From contig JAJQDF010000253.1 in assembly GCA_021202325.1 (NCBI GenBank), positions 1-5,419 of the forward strand: DNA of 5,419 bases, given 5' to 3'. The stretch is from Clostridiales bacterium. GTDB lineage: Bacteria > Bacillota > Clostridia > Lachnospirales > Anaerotignaceae. This document shows, one piece after another, positions 1 through 5,419 of this stretch (its first letter is position 1; every line of letters starts with the position of its first letter). The position numbers and the translations under genes are program-made. The notes below the pieces were generated by a model. It had not been told where the DNA came from and did not search any database. It worked only from the letters and a program-made list of their open reading frames with translations.

Positions 1-1
1 T

Positions 2-2167
2 TATATGATAGGCGTTGATGCGCTTATCGTTCAGGACACCGGTGCGGCTAACCTTATCAAAAGGTCATTCCCTGATATGAAGCTTAACGCCAGTACACAG
101 CTTACGGCAAACACTGTTGAGGATGTCATTTTTTTGTATAAAAACGGATTTGACAAGGTTATTTTAAGCCGAGAGCTTTCACTGGATGAAATTAAAAATA
201 TAAGGGAGAATACAGAGGCTGAAATTGAATGCTTTGTCCATGGCGCTCTGTGCGTTTCATATTCCGGACAGTGCATAATGAGCAGTATTCTCGGCGGCAG
301 AAGCGGCAACAGGGGATGCTGTGCCCAAACCTGCAGACTGCCCTATACCCTTTATAAGGAATATGACAAGATTAACGAGGGATATCTCATGAGTCCCAAG
401 GATGTGGAAACACTGGAGATACTTCCTCAGCTTATTGAGGCCGGAATAAACTCATTTAAAATAGAGGGAAGAATGAAAAATTCCGAATATGTGGCGGGAG
501 TAACGGCCATATACAGAAAATATATAGATTTGTATTTCTCAGATCCCGAAAACTATAGTATTGATAAAAACGACCTGAAGATACTTGCCCAGCTCTTTAA
601 CAGGGGCGGCTTCACCAATGGATATTTCACAAACCATGCCGGAAAAGATATGATGAGTGTCGAAAGACCGAAGGCCTGGGGACTTAAAACCGGAATTGTA
701 GATGTATATGATTCCAAATATGGCCGTGCTTCCATAAGAACGAGAGAACCACTTGTTCCCGGTGACGGCATAGAGGTATGGACAAAGGACGAGCCCCATG
801 CAGGATGCGGCATTTCCAAACCTTCCAGAGCAGGACAGGTCATTAGCGTAATGATTAAGGGCGATATTGCCAAAAACGATGTTGTTTATAAAACATATGA
901 CAAGGCGCTTATGGACGCAATGAAAAAGTCATATGAAAAGGATGTTATTAAAACGCCTGTATATGGTAAGCTGACTGCCAAAGAGGGAAAGCCCATCATA
1001 TTTAATCTTTGGCTGGACAAAGGTGCAAGCGTTACAGCCGAAGGCCCGGTTTTGGAGAAGGCGGCCAACAGACCTGTGACCGAGGAAATTCTACGTAAGC
1101 AGATAAGCAAAATGGGCTCAACTCCCTTTGAGCTTGAAAAGCTTGATATTATAGCCGATGAAGGAATATATATCGATATAAAGGCTCTCAATGAGCTTAG
1201 ACGTACTGCCGCCGAAAAGCTTGAGAAAAAGATTATTGCAAAGAATAAGCACAAAGAACCGGATTTTGTCGCATTTCCGGAAACAAGCGTCAGCGGAGTA
1301 AAGAAAGATAAAAAGCTGACCGTTAAGGTTAAGGAAAGAGAACAGTTCAATGCAGCTGTTTCTGTAGAGGGTGTTGACACCATATATTTTGAATTCTGTG
1401 AGGATTTTGAGGATAATTTCGATTATATTATCAAAAAAGCCCATGAAAACGGCATAAAAATATTTGCCGCTTTCCCAAGAATATATAGGGATAATACTAA
1501 GGAAATATACGGGGATTTTGTATCGAAGCTTGCAAACAGCATGATAGACGGCTTCCTTGTTACTTCCGTGGGACAGTTTGATACGGTCAAGGCGTTCGGT
1601 AAAGAAATTGCCGTTGACTATAATATGAATGTGTTGAATAATGAGGCTGTGGAATTTTACAAACACAGGGGTGCGGACAGGATAACCATGTCTGTGGAAA
1701 TGAACGTTAAGGAGCTCAATTCCGCCGCAGATGATGACTGTGAAACGGTTGTATACGGCTATCTTCCGCTTATGACAACTGTACAGTGTCCTATAGGAAA
1801 CTATGCCGGAGGCAAAAACAGCGGAATATACTGTGCAGAAAGATATTCCGATGCGAGATATGTGCTTAAGGACAGAAAGGACGTAGCCTTTCCGCTGCTT
1901 CCCGACTGCAGACAGTGTGTGTGCCAGATTTTAAACAGCAAGCCTCTGTTCACGCTGAAATTCTATGATGAAATACTTGGTACACCGACCGGCTATGTCC
2001 GCCTTGACTTTACAAGGGAGACAGAGGCGGAGACAAGGGAGTTAATAAAGGCATATTCGGAAATGACCGAAAAACCCAAGCATCCGGGACAGACTGCCAA
2101 GTCTGTACTTAATAAAATGTCCAAAAAAGCAGTAACAAAGGGACACTACTTCAGAGGAGTTGAGTAA
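2..2167 (+). CDS. U32 family peptidase-like protein with DUF3656-type region (RlhA-like), 5' partial
   Basis: Probable cytoplasmic RNA-modification enzyme. The family is annotated as peptidase U32, but characterised E. coli relatives (RlhA, TrhP) hydroxylate 23S rRNA or tRNA and depend on iron-sulfur assembly; the function here is inference. Numbering starts from the internal Met at base 5. Residues 75-93 match the U32 signature exactly (E-x-F-x2-G-A-L-C-x4-G-x-C-x-M-S). Cysteines 83, 90, 106 and 110, with the GRSGNRG stretch between them, are candidate Fe-S ligands. KIEGRMK (152-158) and FNRGG (198-202) are further family blocks. A DUF3656-like middle region follows at roughly 370-490. A second U32-like half has YGYLPLM, then Cys 595, 610, 635, 638 and 640, ending in the typical ILNSKPL. 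The frame is open to the left edge and the usual N-terminal LLAPAG-type strand is absent, so about 80-90 residues are missing and Met at base 5 is not the true start. The stop is TAA at 2165-2167, 7 nt before the next ATG. Confidence 0.93.
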   Translation, partial: YMIGVDALIVQDTGAANLIKRSFPDMKLNASTQLTANTVEDVIFLYKNGFDKVILSRELSLDEIKNIRENTEAEIECFVHGALCVSYSGQCIMSSILGGRSGNRGCCAQTCRLPYTLYKEYDKINEGYLMSPKDVETLEILPQLIEAGINSFKIEGRMKNSEYVAGVTAIYRKYIDLYFSDPENYSIDKNDLKILAQLFNRGGFTNGYFTNHAGKDMMSVERPKAWGLKTGIVDVYDSKYGRASIRTREPLVPGDGIEVWTKDEPHAGCGISKPSRAGQVISVMIKGDIAKNDVVYKTYDKALMDAMKKSYEKDVIKTPVYGKLTAKEGKPIIFNLWLDKGASVTAEGPVLEKAANRPVTEEILRKQISKMGSTPFELEKLDIIADEGIYIDIKALNELRRTAAEKLEKKIIAKNKHKEPDFVAFPETSVSGVKKDKKLTVKVKEREQFNAAVSVEGVDTIYFEFCEDFEDNFDYIIKKAHENGIKIFAAFPRIYRDNTKEIYGDFVSKLANSMIDGFLVTSVGQFDTVKAFGKEIAVDYNMNVLNNEAVEFYKHRGADRITMSVEMNVKELNSAADDDCETVVYGYLPLMTTVQCPIGNYAGGKNSGIYCAERYSDARYVLKDRKDVAFPLLPDCRQCVCQILNSKPLFTLKFYDEILGTPTGYVRLDFTRETEAETRELIKAYSEMTEKPKHPGQTAKSVLNKMSKKAVTKGHYFRGVE
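2153..2159 (+). promoter_or_regulatory. Ribosome binding site (AGAGGAG) for the SEDS gene
   Basis: The purine-rich AGAGGAG lies inside the last codons of the U32 gene and is the only good Shine-Dalgarno match near the SEDS start. It abuts the in-frame TTG at 2160, which leaves no spacer, and it is 15 nt from the ATG at 2175, which is long. A 5-6 bp inverted repeat (2160-2164 with 2171-2175) fills the long spacer and could shorten it in space. The site therefore favours ATG 2175 but does not settle the start. Confidence 0.6.
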
Positions 2168-2175
2168 CAGCTCAA
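2160..2175 (+). repeat. Small inverted repeat (hairpin) in the SD-to-ATG spacer
   Basis: TTGAG at 2160-2164 pairs perfectly with CTCAA at 2171-2175. A possible extra T-G pair (2165/2170) would leave a 4-base AACA loop. The stem starts right after the Shine-Dalgarno, includes the A of the ATG start, and carries the upstream gene's TAA stop in its loop. It may be chance given its short length. If real, it would bring the ribosome site close to the start, or make initiation depend on ribosomes ending on the upstream gene. Confidence 0.35.
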
Positions 2176-3575
2176 TGTTTGATGTTTTAATTTTAATAAG
2201 CAGATACCTGTTTATAGCCTATATTGCCGTGTTCGTTTTTTGCGGGCTTATATTTGTCATTGATGAGAGGCAGAGTTTCCGTATTAGACAGAGCAGAGTG
2301 ATTTCTATACAGAAGACTATGATTGTGCTGATGCACTTGACAGGCTATGCTATTCTCTCTTGGAACAGAGATGAAAATTATATAGATACGTCAGTAATAA
2401 TATATGGGGCGGCGGCTCTTGTATATATATTTGTGTCGTCATATCTTTTGAAAAAGGTATACCGCCATGGCTGTCCGCTCATATGGAATTGTATGTATTT
2501 CCTTATGGATGCCGGGCTTATAATGCTGCAGAGGCTGAATCCCACACTGGCCGGAAAACAGCTTGTATGGATGACGGTAAGCACGGCAGTTATAATGCTT
2601 ATACCGATTATATTTAAGATAATACCGAAGCTTGAAAAATTCGAAACATTTTATTTTATACTAGCGATTGCTTTGGTGCTTTTGACATTTGTATTCGGTG
2701 ATGAGGAAAACGGCTCTCTTAACTGGATAAAGATAAACAACATCGGATTTCAGCCGTCGGAAATAGTAAAATTCCTGTTTTTGCTGTACATTGCTTGTGT
2801 GTTCAGGAAGCCTTTGGATTTTAAAAAGCTGTGTATTGTCACAGGCTTTGCCGCATTTATTGTTATATGTCTTGTGCTGCAGAGGGACCTTGGCGGAGCA
2901 TTGATATTCTTTGTAACATATATGCTCCTGCTTTACATAACGACAAGCAATGTCCTGCTTCTTTTGGCAGGCTTCGGCAGTATGGGCTTGGCTTCGGCTT
3001 TGGCCTATAAGCTGTTTTCCCATGTAAGGGTGAGGGTTTCCACATGGCTTGATCCATGGACGGATGCCGGAGACACGGGCTACCAGATTACCCAGTCGCT
3101 GTTTGCCATAACAACATGGGGATTTTTGGGAAGCGGACTGACAAGAGGTATGCCGGATAAAATACCGGTTGTTGAAAAGGACTTTATATTTTCGGCCATA
3201 TGTGAGGAAATGGGGCCGCTCTTCGGAATGGGAATGGTTTGCATATACATACTTTTGTTTTTAAGAGGCATGTTTATAGCCGTAAGGGCAAAGAAAAGAT
3301 TTTACAGTATACTTTCGGCCGGCATAGTTATAATGTTCTCATTTCAGACGTTCCTTATTATCGGCGGAGTAATTAAGCTTATTCCGCTTACGGGAGTTAC
3401 GCTTCCGTTCGTAAGCTATGGAGGAAGCTCGGTTCTTGTAAGCTTTGCGCTTATAGGTCTTCTTCAGTGGGCAAACGGAACACCTATAGAAAAAAACAAG
3501 AAAGCTGAATACGATGAAGAAAGTTTTGATAATAAAATTTCAATGCCCAAGCTTCGCAGAAAAAGAGCTAATTAG
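2175..3575 (+). CDS. SEDS family peptidoglycan glycosyltransferase (FtsW/RodA/SpoVE)
   Basis: Integral membrane protein of 466 residues that should polymerise lipid II into glycan strands with a class B PBP, encoded immediately downstream. Family motifs, numbered from ATG 2175: FQPSE (192-196), QRDLGGA (236-242), WLDPW (291-295), GYQITQS (302-308), DFIF with D336 aligning with the SEDS catalytic Asp, EE at 344-345, PLTG (404-407) and SYGGSS (414-419). I count about 12-13 hydrophobic segments (near 4-29, 44-62, 72-92, 101-120, 131-150, 158-175, 196-210, 219-235, 240-257, 259-280, 346-370, 378-400, 410-433), more than the usual 10. The extra ones lie N-terminal, before the PSE motif; family members are more often 370-420 residues. 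The tail (about 434-466) is charged and ends in a basic LRRKRAN, so it is probably cytoplasmic. The start could instead be TTG 2160 (five more residues, overlapping the U32 stop), but that codon touches the Shine-Dalgarno. Whether it is FtsW, RodA or SpoVE in role cannot be told from sequence alone. Confidence 0.95.
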   Translation: MFDVLILISRYLFIAYIAVFVFCGLIFVIDERQSFRIRQSRVISIQKTMIVLMHLTGYAILSWNRDENYIDTSVIIYGAAALVYIFVSSYLLKKVYRHGCPLIWNCMYFLMDAGLIMLQRLNPTLAGKQLVWMTVSTAVIMLIPIIFKIIPKLEKFETFYFILAIALVLLTFVFGDEENGSLNWIKINNIGFQPSEIVKFLFLLYIACVFRKPLDFKKLCIVTGFAAFIVICLVLQRDLGGALIFFVTYMLLLYITTSNVLLLLAGFGSMGLASALAYKLFSHVRVRVSTWLDPWTDAGDTGYQITQSLFAITTWGFLGSGLTRGMPDKIPVVEKDFIFSAICEEMGPLFGMGMVCIYILLFLRGMFIAVRAKKRFYSILSAGIVIMFSFQTFLIIGGVIKLIPLTGVTLPFVSYGGSSVLVSFALIGLLQWANGTPIEKNKKAEYDEESFDNKISMPKLRRKRAN

Positions 3576-3582
3576 AGTTGGC

Positions 3583-3588
3583 AGGTGA
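3583..3588 (+). promoter_or_regulatory. Ribosome binding site (AGGTGA) for the PBP gene
   Basis: AGGTGA matches the 3' half of the consensus AAGGAGGTGAT and lies 5 nt before ATG 3594. This decides the start: the GTG at 3585 falls inside the site itself, and the ATG codons at 3606 and 3618 would be 17 nt or more away. The site sits in the 18-nt gap after the SEDS stop, which fits translation from a shared transcript. Confidence 0.65.
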
Positions 3589-3593
3589 CATGT

Positions 3594-5315
3594 ATGCATA
3601 ACGGAATGAAAACAAGTATGAAAAGAGTTTTTTGGATATTGGTTGTCCTTTTCGTTCTTATCCTTGGAACTATGTTCAAGCTTGTGGCCTATGACAGACA
3701 AACAATAGCCTCCAATAGTTATAACGCCAGACTCGGCTACGGAAACGAGGACTTTAAACGGGGCACAATATACGACTCATACGGCAATGTAATGGCCGAG
3801 AGTGTAAAAGACGGTGACAGCTACGAAAGGGTATATCCCTACGGAGAGATTGCGGCTCATATAACAGGTTATACCGGTTCCGGTGCCACCGGAATTGAGG
3901 CTGTTGAGAACTTTGCACTTCTTGGGCTGGATAGTGAAGTCAGCCAGCGAGTAAAGAACTTATTCGATGGAAATGAACTGACCGGTGATAATGTATATCT
4001 GACGATTGATATGGAAATCCAGGAGCTGGCCTATGACCTTTTGGGGAACAGCACCGGCGCAGTTGTTGTTATGGATCCCACAACCGGGGGAATAATAGCG
4101 ATGGCATCTACACCTTCATTTGATCCCAATACGGTGCGAGAGGATTGGAGCGAGCTTTCCACAGATGAAAACAGCCCAATGCTCAACAGAGCAACCCAGG
4201 GACTGTATCCGCCGGGCTCAACTTTTAAAATAGTGACAGCACTGTCTGCCATAAGAAATATAGATGACATAGATAACTTTGTATATCAGTGCGAGGGCGA
4301 GGTGGAGCTTGGAGAAAAGATAATCCACTGCTTCAATTCCAGAGTCCATGGAGTGCTTACAATAAATCAGGCCATGGCGGTTTCATGCAACTCAGCATTT
4401 GCTTCCATAGGTGATTCCCTGGGAGCATCCAAGCTTAGAGAAACGGCTGATTCGCTCAATATAAATTCGGATATAACATTTGATCTTCCGCTTTCGGACA
4501 GCAGTTTTTCGCTTTCTATGTTCTCAAATGAAAGCGAACTGGCCGAGACATCAATAGGACAGGGCAAAACACTGGTAACGCCGTTATATATGGCCATGCT
4601 CATATCCTCTATTGCTAACGATGGAATAATGATGCAGCCCTATATGGTGGAAAAAATTACTTCGGGCGACGGAACTGTGAAATCGACCACTGTACCGCAA
4701 ATATACGACACGGTTATGACAGCTGACGAGGCCAACAGGCTTACCGAAATGCTCATCGAGGTTGTAAACAACGGAACTGGAACAGCGGCACAACTCAGCG
4801 GATACCAGGCCGCCGGAAAAACCGGCACAGCTGAAAATTCAGGCGAATATGACCACAGCTGGTTTGTGGGCTTTGCCTCTACGGACAGCCCTAAAGTTGC
4901 AGTAGCCGTAATATTGGAGAATGTCAGCGGCTCAGAGAGAGCTACACCCATAGGTGGAAAGCTTATGCAGGCGGTATTGGATAAGCTGAACGGCAAAGAT
5001 ATAAGCACAAATAATTATACTTATACTACTTCTGTTGAAACAGAGAATAATGGAGACGATTTAAACAGCGAGACAGATATAGTTGAGGATGTAGTAACAC
5101 CTGAGGATGACTACGTAATAGGAAGCGATGTGCTTAATCCAGATAACGAAGATGAGAACAGCACAGAAGAAACAGAAAATAACGATGACATCAATGGCGG
5201 TGACAGTGAGATTGACGGCGAAACTTCTGCCGAAGAAGAAGGGGACGGCCTTCCGGCCGTTCCCGATACCTATACAGACGAATATGGCCACCAGCTGGAT
5301 TTGGTGAATAAATAG
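3594..5315 (+). CDS. Class B penicillin-binding protein (peptidoglycan D,D-transpeptidase), short PbpA-like type
   Basis: Membrane-anchored transpeptidase of 573 residues that should cross-link peptide stems outside the membrane, working with the SEDS protein encoded just upstream. Numbering is from ATG 3594. Residues 1-11 are basic and cytoplasmic, followed by one membrane anchor at about 12-32 with no lipobox or obvious cleavage site. The N-terminal pedestal region has the class B RGTIYD motif (56-61) and a GATGIE stretch (97-102). The transpeptidase domain covers about 155-465: STFK (209-212, nucleophile Ser209 and Lys212), SCN (264-266), a TPLYMA block, KTGT (409-412) and HSWFVGF (421-427). 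All active-site motifs are intact, so it should be active and bind beta-lactams. There are no PASTA repeats, and the pedestal is short, resembling actinobacterial PbpA more than long PBP2 or FtsI forms. Residues 469-573 are a low-complexity tail with about 34 Asp/Glu and only one Lys and one His. The gene is followed by a terminator, so it is last in its operon. Confidence 0.95.
   Translation: MHNGMKTSMKRVFWILVVLFVLILGTMFKLVAYDRQTIASNSYNARLGYGNEDFKRGTIYDSYGNVMAESVKDGDSYERVYPYGEIAAHITGYTGSGATGIEAVENFALLGLDSEVSQRVKNLFDGNELTGDNVYLTIDMEIQELAYDLLGNSTGAVVVMDPTTGGIIAMASTPSFDPNTVREDWSELSTDENSPMLNRATQGLYPPGSTFKIVTALSAIRNIDDIDNFVYQCEGEVELGEKIIHCFNSRVHGVLTINQAMAVSCNSAFASIGDSLGASKLRETADSLNINSDITFDLPLSDSSFSLSMFSNESELAETSIGQGKTLVTPLYMAMLISSIANDGIMMQPYMVEKITSGDGTVKSTTVPQIYDTVMTADEANRLTEMLIEVVNNGTGTAAQLSGYQAAGKTGTAENSGEYDHSWFVGFASTDSPKVAVAVILENVSGSERATPIGGKLMQAVLDKLNGKDISTNNYTYTTSVETENNGDDLNSETDIVEDVVTPEDDYVIGSDVLNPDNEDENSTEETENNDDINGGDSEIDGETSAEEEGDGLPAVPDTYTDEYGHQLDLVNK
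4988..5312 (+). other. Acidic low-complexity C-terminal tail coding region of the PBP
   Basis: This part of the PBP gene encodes the last residues after the transpeptidase fold (about 466-573). It is rich in Asp, Glu, Asn, Thr, Ser and Gly and has almost no basic residues. It contains runs such as NEDENSTEETENNDD and AEEEGDG. It has no recognisable fold or sorting motif and is predicted to be disordered on the outer face of the membrane. Its last stretch (PDTYTDEYGHQLDLVNK) is less repetitive and could be a short binding segment; that is speculation. Confidence 0.7.
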
Positions 5316-5317
5316 AC

Positions 5318-5351
5318 GGACAGACTGATGTATGGTTTGTCCTTTTTTATT
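5318..5351 (+). terminator. Rho-independent terminator after the PBP gene
   Basis: GGACAGACT (5318-5326) pairs with GGTTTGTCC (5334-5342) to give a 9-bp stem that includes two G-U pairs, with a 7-nt loop (5327-5333). Six T residues follow directly at 5343-5348, then ATT. The stem starts 2 nt after the PBP stop codon. This is a standard intrinsic terminator and marks the end of the transcript. Confidence 0.88.
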
Positions 5352-5355
5352 GGGG

Positions 5356-5390
5356 AAAAACTTACCTGTATTATTAGACAGTAAATTTTT
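5356..5390. repeat. Imperfect inverted repeat with A-run and T-run arms, possible weak or bidirectional terminator
   Basis: AAAAA (5356-5360) pairs with TTTTT (5386-5390), TTA (5362-5364) with TAA (5382-5384), and CTGT (5366-5369) with ACAG (5378-5381). There is one C/A mismatch (5361/5385), one bulged C (5365) and an 8-nt loop. An A-run on one side and a T-run on the other is the form of a bidirectional intrinsic terminator, but the stem is AT-rich and weak. It could serve a convergent gene to the right or be a backup to the terminator at 5318. The remaining bases 5391-5419 show nothing recognisable. Confidence 0.35.
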
Positions 5391-5419
5391 AAACATAGAA
5401 TAGGTACTTAGATTTATAT

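Noticed and set aside
5..7. ATG at base 5 as the true start of the U32 protein
   Set aside because: The frame is open to the window edge and the conserved N-terminal part of the U32 domain is missing, so the gene begins upstream of the window.
886..1666. Long minus-strand open frames opposite the U32 gene
   Set aside because: They lie entirely within a gene with strong family motifs, lack recognisable domains or good ribosome sites, and look like shadow frames.
2160..2162. TTG as the start of the SEDS gene
   Set aside because: It directly touches the Shine-Dalgarno with no spacer, and a better ATG lies five codons on. It is kept only as an alternative.
3585..3587. GTG as the start of the PBP gene
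   Set aside because: It lies within the AGGTGA ribosome site that serves ATG 3594, and no suitable site precedes it at the right distance.
5061..5396. Minus-strand open frame of 111 codons over the PBP tail and terminator
   Set aside because: It runs antisense through the acidic tail and the terminator hairpin. Its hydrophobic composition is what the complement of GAA/GAT/AAT-rich codons gives, and no family resemblance is seen.
5375..5401. Possible promoter: TAGACA (5375-5380) and TAGAAT (5396-5401)
   Set aside because: Each box matches consensus at 5 of 6 positions, but the spacer is only 15 nt, the area is AT-rich so such matches arise by chance, and the first box falls within the inverted repeat.

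Overview
The window is a compact, one-directional three-gene block on the + strand, closed by a clear Rho-independent terminator near the right edge. Frequent ATA (Ile) and AGA (Arg) codons, moderate-to-low GC, strong GGAG/AGGTGA ribosome sites and the type of U32 protein all point to a Firmicute of class Clostridia. A Lachnospiraceae-like gut organism is the likeliest guess. That placement is inference, because no rRNA or other taxonomic marker is present.

Layout: (1) 2-2167 is the 3' part of a large U32-family 'peptidase' with a DUF3656-type middle region, related to the RNA hydroxylase RlhA; its N-terminus lies outside the window. (2) 2175-3575 is a SEDS (FtsW/RodA/SpoVE) membrane protein that polymerises peptidoglycan glycan strands, with an unusually long N-terminal membrane region. 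(3) 3594-5315 is a short class B penicillin-binding protein (transpeptidase) with intact STFK, SCN and KTGT motifs and a highly acidic C-terminal tail of about 105 residues. A hairpin plus T-run follows at 5318-5351. The last 70 bases hold an imperfect A/T-flanked inverted repeat and no gene.

The gaps between genes are 7 and 18 nt, and no internal promoter or terminator is apparent, so the three are probably cotranscribed and translationally coupled. The SEDS protein and the class B PBP are expected to form one glycosyltransferase-transpeptidase complex for septal, elongation or sporulation wall synthesis; the sequence does not say which. The U32 protein probably acts on RNA in the cytoplasm, so its link to wall synthesis may only be shared regulation.

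I see no mobile element, CRISPR array, tRNA, rRNA or riboswitch, and no evidence of a wholly new system. The points most worth a second look are a small hairpin between the SEDS ribosome site and its ATG, the enlarged SEDS N-terminus, and the acidic PBP tail.
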